Shown here: one piece after another, positions 37,700 to 47,939 of the stretch | Numbering within the stretch: position 1 is the first letter of the stretch | Layout of the letters: each line of letters begins with the position of its first letter | Assembly (NCBI GenBank): GCA_030066215.1 | Contig: JASJCA010000002.1 | Coordinates: forward strand, 1 to 64,000 | Origin: Rhodobacter sp. | GTDB lineage: Bacteria; Pseudomonadota; Alphaproteobacteria; Rhodobacterales; Rhodobacteraceae | Length of the DNA: 64,000 nt | Reading direction: 5' to 3' | Notes under the pieces: generated by a model | The model's database searches: none | What the model was told of the DNA's origin: nothing | What the model saw: only the letters and a program-made list of their open reading frames with translations | Translations under genes and position numbers: made by a program

Positions 37700-38454
37700 G
37701 GTGTGCTCCTGATCCAGTCGAGGCCGTCCTCGGTGCGGCCCTTGGGGTTGTATTCGCCGCTGACATAGCCGGCGTAGCCGGCGTTATCGAGCGCGGCGAA
37801 AAAGGCGGGATAGTCGATGTCTCCGCCGCCCGGTTCGTGGCGGCCGGGGTGGCCGGCGACCTGGACGTGACGAACAAGGTCGCGGTGGGTGGCCCAGGTT
37901 CCCGGGACGTCTCCGGTCAGGCGGTGAGCATGGTAGGCGTCGAATTGCAGGCCGAGGTTCGGGGCGTCGATTTCAGCTAGGACTTCGGCGGCCAACTCGA
38001 AACCGTTCAGGAAATAGCCGGGCATGTCGGTGGGATTGATCGGTTCGATGGTCAGCGACTGGCCAGGGGCCTCGGCCGCGGCCCAGGCGAGGTTGCCGAG
38101 ATAGGTGTCGCGGGCGGCAGGACCCTCGGCGATGCCGGACATGATGTGGATGTGCCGCGGTTTCAGGCGCTCCGCGTAGCGCAGCGCGCGCTTGAAGTCG
38201 CGGCGAAACCGGTCTTCGCCGCCCGGGATCGCGGCAAAGCCCCGGTCGCCGCCGGTCCAATTCGGCGGCGGCGTGTTGATCAGCGCCAGCGGCAGCCCGG
38301 ACCGGGTGAGGTGGCGGAGCGTGGCGGGTACCGGGTCGTCATAGGGAAACAGCACCTCGACGGCGTCGAACCCGGCATCGGCGGCGGCCTGGAAGCGGTC
38401 GAGAAACGGCAGTTCCTTGAACAGAAAAGTAAGGTTGGCGGCGAATTTCGGCAT
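37696..38454 (-). CDS. Hydroxypyruvate isomerase-like TIM barrel
   Basis: 252 residues from ATG 38454. Begins MPKFAANLTFLFKELPFLDRF, close to the family pattern, with FDAVEVLFPYD, GQSLTIEPINPTDMPGYFLN, LQFDAYHAHRLTGD and HVQVAGHPGRHEPG, in keeping with Hyi or 2-oxo-tetronate isomerase (OtnI). It would interconvert hydroxypyruvate and tartronate semialdehyde or a tetronate in the cytoplasm. It overlaps the SDR gene, which may use its product. Confidence 0.85.
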   Translation of the reverse strand: MPKFAANLTFLFKELPFLDRFQAAADAGFDAVEVLFPYDDPVPATLRHLTRSGLPLALINTPPPNWTGGDRGFAAIPGGEDRFRRDFKRALRYAERLKPRHIHIMSGIAEGPAARDTYLGNLAWAAAEAPGQSLTIEPINPTDMPGYFLNGFELAAEVLAEIDAPNLGLQFDAYHAHRLTGDVPGTWATHRDLVRHVQVAGHPGRHEPGGGDIDYPAFFAALDNAGYAGYVSGEYNPKGRTEDGLDWIRSTP

Positions 38455-38524
38455 CACTGTCAGGCCAGGGCCCGGTCGGAGCAAGCCGTGTGTCGCGGAT
38501 CCGCCGCGCCCGTCCCGCCCGCCG

Positions 38525-39127
38525 TCACGGCAGCTCTGCCGCGGGGATGATGGGGAAGAACTGGCCGCCGGACCAGACTCCGAACCAGGCCGCGCCGTCC
38601 ACCTCCTCGGTGCTGCCGATATCGACCAGACGATAAAAACTCTTGCGGTCGATCAGCGCCTCCAGGCGCGACCGGACCAGAATGTAGGGTGCGGGCTCTC
38701 CGGTGTCGGGGTCGCGGGTGACGCGGATCGGGTGCTCGGCTCCGGCGGCGACCTGGTCGTCGACCTGGGTGGTAAAGGTCAGGACCTGGTCCGCCCCCGT
38801 GCCCTCTGCGTCGAAATCCACCGCCACGAAGGGCGCGTCGTCGACCGTGATACCGACCTTTTCCACTGGCGTGACCAGGAAATAGGCGTCGCCGTCCTTG
38901 CGCAGAATCGACGAGAACAGCTTCACCAGTTCCGTCCGGCCGATCGGGGTGCCGAGGTAGAACCAAGTCCCGTCGCGTGCGATGCGGATGTCGAGATCGC
39001 CGCAGAACGGCGGATCCCACAAATGCACCGGTGCCGGGCCCTTCGACCGTGCCGCCGCGCGCGCCGAGGCGGCCAGGCCCTCGGCGTCGGGCTTCACGGG
39101 CTTTTGTGCCGATCGCGCTTTTGCCAT
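38525..39127 (-). CDS. DUF1285-family protein
   Basis: 200 residues with HLWDPPFCGDLDIRIARDGTW, IGRTELVKLFSSILRKDGD and the C-terminal YRLVDIGSTEEV, which I recognise as DUF1285. The family has no confirmed function. A basic, alanine-rich N-terminus is present and no signal peptide. It is divergent from the MoxR gene with 62 bases between the starts, which is a common arrangement in related genomes. Confidence 0.8.
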   Translation of the reverse strand: MAKARSAQKPVKPDAEGLAASARAAARSKGPAPVHLWDPPFCGDLDIRIARDGTWFYLGTPIGRTELVKLFSSILRKDGDAYFLVTPVEKVGITVDDAPFVAVDFDAEGTGADQVLTFTTQVDDQVAAGAEHPIRVTRDPDTGEPAPYILVRSRLEALIDRKSFYRLVDIGSTEEVDGAAWFGVWSGGQFFPIIPAAELP

Positions 39128-39189
39128 TTGTGCTTTCCGGCATACCTACCGATACTGGTCCCCGATATATCACCTGCAGGAGCGTTGTC

Positions 39190-40193
<1,004 letters not shown>

Positions 40194-40197
<4 letters not shown>

Positions 40198-40739
40198 GGC
40201 CTTTGCGTCAGATCTGCCGGGTCCTGCCGGTGCTGGTGGCGGCGCTGGTCCTGTTCAAGGCGGCCGCGGCGCAGGTCTATGCCTCGCCCGAGGAGGCCGC
40301 GCATCACGCCCACACGCTGGCGCTGTTCAACAATATCTGCCTGCAGACCTTGCCGGATTTCGAGGCCGCAGAGGCGCGATTCGCGGAGTCTGGCCTGGCA
40401 GGTACGCCCGGCGGTTTCTGGACCGACGACAACAAGGGATTGATCGCGCGCACCGTCTGGCATGAAGGCGGCCGCCAGCGCGGCTGTTTCCTGGCGCTCG
40501 CGGAGGCCAATGTCCCGGCGCTCGACGCCGAACTCGGGCAGGTGCTGGCGGCGGCGCTCGGCCGGGCCGAGGTTGCGGTCGTCAAGGGGCCGACGCCGCG
40601 CGATCCGTCGCTCTATCTGCTGGATTTCGACGGCTACCGGGTGACCTCGGTCGTCGCCCACGCCTCGCGCGGCTACGCCATGCTGTCGGTCAGCGTCGAC
40701 GTGCATGACGGCGCCGACCCGCCCTGGAGCGCCGAATGA
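40194..40739 (+). CDS. Secreted protein of unknown function in the MoxR cluster
   Basis: 181 residues, starting with GTG that overlaps the moxR stop by four bases. A signal peptide of about 26 residues (PVLVAALVLFKAAAA) leads to a mature protein with cysteines at NICLQTLP and GCFLALAE. No family is recognised. Its position between moxR and the DUF58 gene, and overlap with the DUF58 start (40736), show co-translation. It is not a usual member of such clusters. Confidence 0.75.
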
Positions 40740-41611
40740 CCAGTTACGCCGAGCTGCGCCAGCGGGCCGAGGACCTGGCCGCGCCGCTGCCGCCGCTTCT
40801 GGCGGAGGCGGAGCATCTGGCGCAGGCCGTGCTGCTCGGTGCCCACGGCCGCCGCCGCGCCGGCATGGGCGATGAGTTCTGGCAGTACCGCCCGGCGCGC
40901 GCCGGCGACGAGGCGCGGATGATCGACTGGCGCCGCTCGGCCCGGTCGGACGCGCATTTCGTCCGCGAAAAGGAATGGCAGGCGGCGCAATCGGTGCTGA
41001 TCTGGGTCGACGAGGCGCAATCGATGGCGTTCACGGGCGATCCGAACCGCGCCACCAAGGCGGACCGGGCCAAGCTCTTGGCGCTGGCGATGTCGGTCCT
41101 GCTGATCCACGGCGGTGAGCGGGTGGCGCTGGCCGCGCTCGGCACCCCGCCGCGGTCGTCGCAACTGCAGCTTTTGCGTATCGCACAAAGCTTCACCGCC
41201 GAGAAAGAGACCGAAGATTACGGCACCCCGGCGATTCGGATCATGCCGCACCATTCGCGTGCGCTCTTCGTCTCGGACTTTCTGGGCGACCTCGACGGGC
41301 TGGAACGCCAGCTGACCCGGGCCGCGGACCGCGACGTCAAGGGCGTGCTCTACCAGGTACTCGACCCCCAGGAAGAGGCGTTTCCTTTCGACGGGCGCAC
41401 GATCTTTCAGTCGATGGGCGGGACGCTGGAACACGAGACTCTGAAGGCGGGCGAGCTGCGCGACCGCTACCTGGACCGGCTGGCGGAACGCAAGGCGCGG
41501 CTTGCGGACCTCGCGCAGGCCGCCGATTGGCAGTATGCTTGCCATCATACGGGCGACAGCGCGCAATCGGCGCTCTTGTGGCTCTACGGGGCGTTGGAGC
41601 GGCGGCGGTAG
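40736..41611 (+). CDS. DUF58-domain protein
   Basis: 291 residues with GMGDEFWQYRPARAGDEARMIDWRRSARSD, the conserved DUF58 segment, then a VWA-like LIWVDEAQSMAF and VSDFLGDLDGL. DUF58 proteins are the usual partners of MoxR ATPases. It has no membrane segment and is presumably cytoplasmic. The ATG overlaps the preceding stop and is followed directly by the DUF4159 gene. Confidence 0.88.
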   Translation: MTSYAELRQRAEDLAAPLPPLLAEAEHLAQAVLLGAHGRRRAGMGDEFWQYRPARAGDEARMIDWRRSARSDAHFVREKEWQAAQSVLIWVDEAQSMAFTGDPNRATKADRAKLLALAMSVLLIHGGERVALAALGTPPRSSQLQLLRIAQSFTAEKETEDYGTPAIRIMPHHSRALFVSDFLGDLDGLERQLTRAADRDVKGVLYQVLDPQEEAFPFDGRTIFQSMGGTLEHETLKAGELRDRYLDRLAERKARLADLAQAADWQYACHHTGDSAQSALLWLYGALERRR

Positions 41612-44380
41612 ATGTTCACGATCGGCTCGATAGGGTTTACGGCGCCATGGCTGCTGTTGGGGCTGTTGGCGCTGCCAATCCTGTGGATCCTCTTGCGCGC
41701 GGTGCCGCCGGCGCCGATCCGGCGGCGGTTCCCGGGGGTGGCGTTGCTTTTGGGGCTCGAGGACGACGAGACCCAGACCGACAAGACGCCGTGGTGGCTG
41801 TTGCTCTTGCGGACGCTGGCGGTGGCGCTGATCATCCTCGGCTTCGCGGGGCCGGTCCTGAACCCCAAGGACGAGACCGCGGGCGACGGGCCGCTCCTGA
41901 TCCTGGTCGACGGCACCTGGGCCGATGCCCGCGACTGGCAGCGGCGGGTGGACCGGATCGCCGCCGCCTTGGACGAAGCCGCGCGGCTCGGGCGGCCGGT
42001 GGCGGTGGTGCGGCTGACCGACCTGCCGGCGGGCGATCTGCCGTTTCAAGCCGCCGACGCCTGGGCGGTGCGCCTGCCGAGCCTGACGCCGGACCCGTGG
42101 GAGCCGGACGCCGAGGCCCTGGCGGCCTGGGTCGGGGCACTGCCGGACGGACCCTTCGACACGTTCTGGATGTCCGATGGGCTCGCGCGTGACAGCCGCG
42201 GCGATCTGCTCGCGGCGCTGGAGGCGCGAGGCGCGGTGACGGTGTTCGAAAGCCCGCGGTCGATTTTCGCGCTGCGGCCGGCGGGCTTCGACGAGGGCAA
42301 TGTCGCCATTGCGGCACTGCGCACCCGGGCCGAGGAACCGGCTGTGCTGACACTGGCGGCGCGCGGGCTCGACCCGTCGGGGATCGAGCGGCAGTTGGCG
42401 ACCGGCGATTTCGACTTCGCGGCCGGCGCGGCGGAGGCCGAGCTGGAATTGTCCCTGCCGCCGGAGCTGCGCAACCGGATCACCCGGTTCGAGCTGACCG
42501 GCGTGCGGTCCGCCGGCGCGGTGTCACTGACCGACGACGCGCTGAAGCGGCGCGAGGTGGCGCTGATCGCGGGCCGCGACGAGCGCGAGGGCCTGGAGCT
42601 TCTGTCGCCGTTGCACTACCTCGAACAGGCGCTGGAGCCGACGTCGGACCTGATCGACGGCGACATGCTCGACATCCTTCTGGCCAATCCCGACGTGCTG
42701 GTCTTGGCGGATGTGGCGACGATTTCCGAAGGCGAACAGGCGCCGCTGCTGGAATGGGTCGAGAACGGCGGCATGCTGCTACGGTTCGCCGGCGCGCGGC
42801 TGGCCGCCTCCGATGTCAGCCGCACCGAGGAAGACCCGCTGATGCCGGTGCGCCTGCGTGCCGGCGGGCGTAACATCGGCGGTGCGATGAGCTGGGGCGA
42901 GCCCAAGGCGCTCCGGGCGTTTTCGCAAGGCTCGCCGTTCTTCGGGCTGGCGATCCCGGACGACGTACGGGTGTCGAGCCAGGTGATGGCGCAGCCCGAC
43001 CCGCAGCTGTCGGAGCGGGTCATCGCCTCGCTCGCCGACGGCACGCCGCTGGTGACGCGCAAGCGGATCGGGCAAGGGCAGGTGGTGTTGTTCCACGTCA
43101 CCGCCAACGCCGAATGGTCGACCCTGCCGCTGTCGGGGCTCTTCGTGCAGATGTTGGAACGGCTGGCGGTCTCGACCCGGCCGGCGCAGCCGACGGCGGA
43201 GGATCTGGTGGGCACGACCTGGGTGCCGGACGCGGTTCTCGACGCTTTCGGGCAGGTGCAGGAGGCGGGCACCATGGCCGGCGTGCCGGGCGAGCGGCTG
43301 GCCGAGGCGCTGCCCGGGGCAGACATGCCGCCGGGGCTTTATACCGGCGAGGACCGGCGCATCGCGGTCAACGTGGTCACGTCCGAGACCGAGCTGGCGC
43401 CGGCGGTCTGGCCCGCGCGGATCCCTGTCGAGGGCCTCGCGGTGCTGCGCGAGACGGCGCTGAAGGGCTGGCTGCTGGCCGGCGCGCTGGCGCTTTTGTG
43501 CCTCGACATCCTGGCCTCGCTCTGGCTCTCCGGACGGCTGGCGCAGGGCCTGCGCGGCGGAGCCGCGGCGGTGCTGGCGCTGGTGCTACTGGCCGCGCCC
43601 CGGGCCGAGGCTGAGAGCGAGGCCGACCTGGCAGCGGTGCTGGCGACCTCGGAAGTGGCTTTGGCCTATGTGATCACAGGGGACAATCGGCTCGACGACG
43701 TGTCGGAGGCGGGCTTACGGGGCTTGTCGGACACGCTTTGGCGGCGGACCTCGATCGAGCCGGCCGACCCGATCGCGGTGAACCTGGAACTGGACGAGCT
43801 GTCGTTCTTTCCGTTCCTCTACTGGCCGGTGACGGTCGACCAGCCGCTGCCCTCGGTCGAGGCCTATGCCAAGCTGAACCGCTACCTGCGCCATGGCGGC
43901 ATGATCCTGTTCGACACCCGCGACGCCGACATCGCGCGGTTCGGCCAAGCCTCGCCCAATGGCCGCAAGCTGCAGCAGCTGGCGCGGGCGCTCGACATCC
44001 CGCCGCTGGAGCCGATCCCCGACGACCATGTGCTGACGCGCACTTTCTATCTGCTGCAGGACTTCCCGGGCCGGCACGCAGGCCGCGACGTCTGGGTCGA
44101 GGCGGCGCCGGCGGATGCCGAGCAGATCGAGGGCATGCCGTTCCGCAACCTCAACGACAACGTGACGCCGGTGGTGGTCGGCGGCAACGACTGGGCGGCG
44201 GCCTGGGCGATCGACGAGCGCGGCGGGCGGATGTTCCCCGTGGGCCGCGGTTTCGCCGGCGAGCGGCAGCGCGAGATGGCGATGCGGTTTGGGGTCAACC
44301 TGATGATGCATGTGCTGACCGGGAACTACAAATCGGACCAGGTGCATGTACCGGCCCTGCTGGACAGGCTGGGGCAATGA
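41612..44380 (+). CDS. Membrane protein with BatA N-terminal and DUF4159 domains
   Basis: 922 residues. N-terminal BatA-like membrane segments (about 9-30 and 60-85, with RRFPGVALLLGLEDDE between) lead into a degenerate VWA-like region (LLILVDGTWADARDW). A further membrane helix near 620-650 separates the C-terminal DUF4159 domain, which ends around the HGGMILFDTRDADIARF and RDVWVEAAPADAEQIEG stretches. The protein would span the inner membrane with large periplasmic parts. It belongs to the MoxR cluster; exact role is unknown. Confidence 0.85.
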   Translation: MFTIGSIGFTAPWLLLGLLALPILWILLRAVPPAPIRRRFPGVALLLGLEDDETQTDKTPWWLLLLRTLAVALIILGFAGPVLNPKDETAGDGPLLILVDGTWADARDWQRRVDRIAAALDEAARLGRPVAVVRLTDLPAGDLPFQAADAWAVRLPSLTPDPWEPDAEALAAWVGALPDGPFDTFWMSDGLARDSRGDLLAALEARGAVTVFESPRSIFALRPAGFDEGNVAIAALRTRAEEPAVLTLAARGLDPSGIERQLATGDFDFAAGAAEAELELSLPPELRNRITRFELTGVRSAGAVSLTDDALKRREVALIAGRDEREGLELLSPLHYLEQALEPTSDLIDGDMLDILLANPDVLVLADVATISEGEQAPLLEWVENGGMLLRFAGARLAASDVSRTEEDPLMPVRLRAGGRNIGGAMSWGEPKALRAFSQGSPFFGLAIPDDVRVSSQVMAQPDPQLSERVIASLADGTPLVTRKRIGQGQVVLFHVTANAEWSTLPLSGLFVQMLERLAVSTRPAQPTAEDLVGTTWVPDAVLDAFGQVQEAGTMAGVPGERLAEALPGADMPPGLYTGEDRRIAVNVVTSETELAPAVWPARIPVEGLAVLRETALKGWLLAGALALLCLDILASLWLSGRLAQGLRGGAAAVLALVLLAAPRAEAESEADLAAVLATSEVALAYVITGDNRLDDVSEAGLRGLSDTLWRRTSIEPADPIAVNLELDELSFFPFLYWPVTVDQPLPSVEAYAKLNRYLRHGGMILFDTRDADIARFGQASPNGRKLQQLARALDIPPLEPIPDDHVLTRTFYLLQDFPGRHAGRDVWVEAAPADAEQIEGMPFRNLNDNVTPVVVGGNDWAAAWAIDERGGRMFPVGRGFAGERQREMAMRFGVNLMMHVLTGNYKSDQVHVPALLDRLGQ

Positions 44381-44389
44381 CGCGGGCGG

Positions 44390-44477
44390 TTTCGAATTGG
44401 CCTGCGGCCAATCCGACCGGCTGGGGGGCTGTCTGCCCCCCAGACCCCCCGAAGATATTTTTGGCCAGATGAAGGAG
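44390..44477 (+). repeat. Double-hairpin intergenic repeat, copy 1
   Basis: After TTTCG comes a stem ATTGGCC-TGC-GGCCAAT (44396-44412), then the shared spacer CCGACCGG and a strong stem CTGGGGGGC/GCCCCCCAG (44421-44443), followed by the tail ACCCCCCGAAGATATTT and GGCCAGATGAAGGAGCC. Copy 2 at 53195-53276 shares flanks and tail but has a different first stem. AAGGAG at 44472-44477 is eight bases from the next GTG and must be its ribosome-binding site. Confidence 0.8.
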
Positions 44478-44485
44478 CCTGACGC

Positions 44486-46543
44486 GTGACCGGTTCGGTG
44501 ATCTTCGATCCGCTTTTGGCCTGGCCGCTGGTTTGGGCGGCGCTGGCGGTCGCGGTGGCGTTCGTCGCGGTGGCGCTGTGGCGCGGGCTGTCGGGCTGGT
44601 GGCTGCGGGCGCTGGCGGCGGTGGTGTTGCTGGTGGCGCTGTTCAATCCGTCCTTGCAGCAGGAGGACCGGGCGCCTTTGTCGGACATCGTGATCCTGGT
44701 GGTGGACGAAAGCGCCAGCCAGCGCATCGCCGACCGGCCCGACCAAGTGGCCGAGGCGGTGGCGGCGGTGGAGGCCGAGGTGGCGGCCCTGGGCAATACC
44801 GAGCTGCGCATCGTGCCGCTCGGCGACGGCGAGGGCGACCAGGGCACGCTGTTGATGACCGCGCTGGCCGAGGCGATGGCCGAAGAGCCCCGCGCGCGGC
44901 TGGCGGGCGCGATCCTGTTGACCGACGGGCAGCTCCACGACATCGCGCGCACGCCGGATCTGCCAGCGCCGCTGCACACGCTTCTGACCGGCCGTGCGGG
45001 CGACTGGGACCGGCGGCTGATGGTGACCAACGCGCCGGCCTTCGCGATCATCGGCGAGCCGGTGACGCTGCGGCTTCGGATCGAGGATCAGGGGGCTGTG
45101 CCTGTCGAGGCCGGCACGCGGGCCGAGCTTAGGATCGCCGTCGACGGCGGGCCGGCGGAGAGCTTTCTGGTGCCGGTCGGCGAGGACCTCGAGCTGCCGG
45201 TGACGCTGCAGCATGGCGGCACCAACGTGATCCAGTTCATCCTGCCGGTGGCGGCGGGCGAGCTGACCGACCGCAACAACGCCGCGGTGGTGCAAATCAA
45301 CGGGGTGCGCGACCGGCTGCGCGTGCTTTTGGTATCGGGCGAGCCGCATCCGGGAGAGCGCACCTGGCGCAACCTCCTGAAATCGGATTCGTCGGTCGAT
45401 CTGGTGCATTTCACCATCCTTAGGCCGCCGGAAAAGCAGGACGGCGTGCCAGTCAACGAGCTGTCGCTGATCGCCTTCCCGACCCGCGAGCTCTTCATCG
45501 AGAAGATCGAGGAATTCGATCTGATCATCTTCGACCGCTACAAGCGGCGCGGGATCCTGCCGGCGCTCTATCTCGACAACGTCCGGCAATATGTCGAGGA
45601 TGGCGGCGCGGTGCTGGTGGCGGCGGGACCGGATTTTGCCCAGGCCGCGTCGCTCTACCGCTCGCCGCTTGGCGACATCCTGCCGGCGGCGCCGACCTCG
45701 ATCGTGATCGAAGAGGGCTATCGCCCGGAAATCACCGAGCTTGGCGCCCGCCACCCGGTGACCGAGGGGCTGGAGGGCTATGCCCCGACCGAGGCCGGCT
45801 GGGGGCGCTGGTTCCGGCTGATCGACCTCGACGCAACGGCCGGGCACACGGTGATGCAAGGCCTCGAGGAGCGGCCCCTTTTGGTACTCGACCGGGTCGG
45901 CGAGGGGCGGATCGCGCTGTTGGGATCGGACCATGCCTGGCTTTGGAGCCGCGGGTTCGAGGGCGGCGGGCCGCAGCTGGAGCTGCTGCGGCGGCTGGCG
46001 CATTGGATGATGAAAGAGCCCGAGCTGGAGGAAGAGGCGCTGCAGGTTGTGGCCGAGGGCCAGACCATGACCATCACCCGGCGCACGCTGGGCGAGACCG
46101 TCGGCGAGGTCGAGTTGACCGGGCCGGACGGCGCGGTTGTCACGGTGCCGCTGGAAGAGGTGCGGCCGGGACGGTTCGAGGCGGTGGTCGAGGGGCCGGA
46201 GATCGGGCTTTACCGGCTGCGCGAAGGCGACGAGGAGGCGGTGATCGCTCTGGGCCCCGCCGCCCCGCGCGAATTCGAGCAAACCATTGCCAGCGCAGAG
46301 CTTTTGATGCCGGCGGTCGAGGCCACGCGGGGCGGCGTGGCGTTGATCGAGGACGGCGTGCCGGACCTGCGCCGGGTGCGCGCGGGACGGCCGGCGGCGG
46401 GGCGCGGCTGGCTGGGGATCACCCCGCGCGAGGCGTATCTGACAGCGGATGTGACCGTGGTGCCGCTGGTCTCGGCCTGGTTGTTTTTGCTGCTCGGCTC
46501 GCTGCTGATCGTCGGCGCCTGGCTGCGCGAGGGGCGGCGCTGA
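44486..46543 (+). CDS. Membrane protein with VWA-like domain, MoxR cluster
   Basis: 685 residues from GTG 44486. Two N-terminal membrane helices (about 8-28 and 36-55) are followed by a VWA-like motif VVDESASQR (DxSxS metal site) and LTDGQLHDI, then a periplasmic region with DLIIFDRYKRRGILPALYLDN and VLVAAGPDF that resembles glutamine-amidotransferase-like folds, and a C-terminal helix (about 650-675). It is the last gene of the MoxR cluster. The function is not established; membrane-linked MoxR partner is the fair inference. Confidence 0.82.
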   Translation: MTGSVIFDPLLAWPLVWAALAVAVAFVAVALWRGLSGWWLRALAAVVLLVALFNPSLQQEDRAPLSDIVILVVDESASQRIADRPDQVAEAVAAVEAEVAALGNTELRIVPLGDGEGDQGTLLMTALAEAMAEEPRARLAGAILLTDGQLHDIARTPDLPAPLHTLLTGRAGDWDRRLMVTNAPAFAIIGEPVTLRLRIEDQGAVPVEAGTRAELRIAVDGGPAESFLVPVGEDLELPVTLQHGGTNVIQFILPVAAGELTDRNNAAVVQINGVRDRLRVLLVSGEPHPGERTWRNLLKSDSSVDLVHFTILRPPEKQDGVPVNELSLIAFPTRELFIEKIEEFDLIIFDRYKRRGILPALYLDNVRQYVEDGGAVLVAAGPDFAQAASLYRSPLGDILPAAPTSIVIEEGYRPEITELGARHPVTEGLEGYAPTEAGWGRWFRLIDLDATAGHTVMQGLEERPLLVLDRVGEGRIALLGSDHAWLWSRGFEGGGPQLELLRRLAHWMMKEPELEEEALQVVAEGQTMTITRRTLGETVGEVELTGPDGAVVTVPLEEVRPGRFEAVVEGPEIGLYRLREGDEEAVIALGPAAPREFEQTIASAELLMPAVEATRGGVALIEDGVPDLRRVRAGRPAAGRGWLGITPREAYLTADVTVVPLVSAWLFLLLGSLLIVGAWLREGRR

Positions 46544-46559
46544 GGGGCCGAAAATGGGT

Positions 46560-46603
46560 GTCTGTAAAACGTCGGTATTGCGTCGGTAAAACGTCGGTAC
46601 TGC
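46560..46603. repeat. Four tandem 11-bp repeats
   Basis: GTCTGTAAAAC, GTCGGTATTGC, GTCGGTAAAAC, GTCGGTACTGC, each exactly 11 bases and without gaps. The unit spacing equals one helical turn. The array lies 16 bases after the VWA-like gene and about 75 before the VOC gene. Confidence 0.85.
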
Positions 46604-46676
46604 AGTGCAGCATATTGGAAGACCGGCACCGCGGTCCGCGATTGCATTCCCGGCAGGCGCAACGGGGAGAGAGGCC

Positions 46677-47099
46677 TTGAAGCTGAAGCTGCACCACGTG
46701 AACCTGTCGACCGAGAATGTCGAACGTATGGATGCGTTCTACCGCGAGGTGCTGGGGCTGGAGCGCGAGTCCGGCGGGCTGCCTGTCTTGGAGAAGTCCA
46801 AGGGCTATGCCGGAGACGTGGCGTTTGTGACCGACGGCGCAGTGCAGATGCATCTGGCGCAGAAGGACGTGATGGCCGGGTTCGCCACGGGGCATGTGGT
46901 CAATCCGGTGGCGCGCGGCCATATCGCCTATCGGACCGACGATCTAAAGGCATTCAAGGCGCATCTGGACGAAATGGGCGTGCCTTACTCCGACTGGGGC
47001 AACGCGGCGGTGGCGGGCTGGCACCAGATCTTCTTCTACGACCCCGACGGCAATGTGATCGAGGTGCACGAAGTGGGGTCGAACGCTGAACCCGCATAG
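46677..47099 (+). CDS. VOC/glyoxalase-family protein
   Basis: 140 residues from TTG 46677, with GGGGAGAGAGG before it. Begins LKLKLHHVNLSTENVERM, and has YREVLGLERE, GHIAYRTDDLKAFKAHL and FYDPDGNVIEVHE, the usual two-module VOC fold with His and Glu metal ligands. Members are glyoxalases, dioxygenases or resistance proteins; the substrate is unknown. The four-unit 11-bp repeat lies directly upstream. Confidence 0.85.
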   Translation: MKLKLHHVNLSTENVERMDAFYREVLGLERESGGLPVLEKSKGYAGDVAFVTDGAVQMHLAQKDVMAGFATGHVVNPVARGHIAYRTDDLKAFKAHLDEMGVPYSDWGNAAVAGWHQIFFYDPDGNVIEVHEVGSNAEPA

Positions 47100-47309
47100 A
47101 CTGCCCGAGGGCCCGGCGTGGAGATTTGTCCGCCAACCGTTTGACTGCGTGTGTAATGTCTGTTCGCTCAAAGGACCTCCGTCCTTGGCCAAGCGTTCTG
47201 GCATTGGGTTCGTGGCTGTCGTGGACATCTCCAGGCCAAGGAGCGGTTTCGATTGCAACCTAGGCCTTTCGCGGCAAGACTTGCTAGCAAGAGAAGTGAG
47301 TATGCGCGG

Positions 47310-47939
47310 ATGCCGATTGACACCTGGACACTGTATGTAGCGACCGTCCTGGCCCTGATGAGCACTCCCGGGCCGAGCCAGCTTTTGATGCTCACCAACA
47401 GTGGCGTTCACGGTTTCCGCCGATCACTTGCCACGGCAGCGGGCGATCTCACGGCGAATGCCTTGCAGATGCTTGCCGCAGGTCTAGGGCTTGCGGCCAT
47501 CATCGCGGCTTCCGCGACCGCGCTCACGATCATCAAATGGGCTGGGGTCGCATATCTGATCTGGTTGGGCATCAGAATGATCCGGCGAGCAAAGCCCGAC
47601 GACCCGAGCGAAAATGTCTCGCGTCGGAGCGCCTCAATGGGAAATCTCTGGTTGCAGGGCTTTTTGACCTCTGCCGCGAACCCCAAGGCCGTCGTCTTCT
47701 TTGCGGCATTGTTTCCTCAGTTCATATCGGCCGAAGCTGCCTTTTGGCCTCAATTCTTGATCCTGTCGGCGACCTACATCGTCATGGATGGGGCGTTCTT
47801 GACCGCCTACGGCCTTGGGTCGAGTTGGGTTGTCGCCCGCTTCAAGGGAAACGCGCGCGTGTGGGTGGAGCGCGTCGGAGGCGGCTTTATGATCGGTGCC
47901 GCGGTGCTTCTGGGCTTGAAGTCGATCTCTCGACAATAG
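47310..47939 (+). CDS. LysE-family amino acid exporter
   Basis: 209 residues from ATG 47310. Hydrophobic segments at about 5-25, 40-65, 70-85, 120-145, 150-175 and 185-205, with TPGPSQLLMLTNSGVHG and KWAGVAYLIWLGIRMIR typical of RhtB/LysE transporters. It should export an amino acid or homoserine lactone across the inner membrane. It stands alone. Confidence 0.88.
   Translation: MPIDTWTLYVATVLALMSTPGPSQLLMLTNSGVHGFRRSLATAAGDLTANALQMLAAGLGLAAIIAASATALTIIKWAGVAYLIWLGIRMIRRAKPDDPSENVSRRSASMGNLWLQGFLTSAANPKAVVFFAALFPQFISAEAAFWPQFLILSATYIVMDGAFLTAYGLGSSWVVARFKGNARVWVERVGGGFMIGAAVLLGLKSISRQ

Noticed and set aside
43715-46282. Long minus-strand open frame of 855 codons
   Set aside because: It runs antisense to the DUF4159 and VWA-like genes, is rich in His/Arg/Gln/Pro as expected for a GC-rich shadow, and has no motifs.
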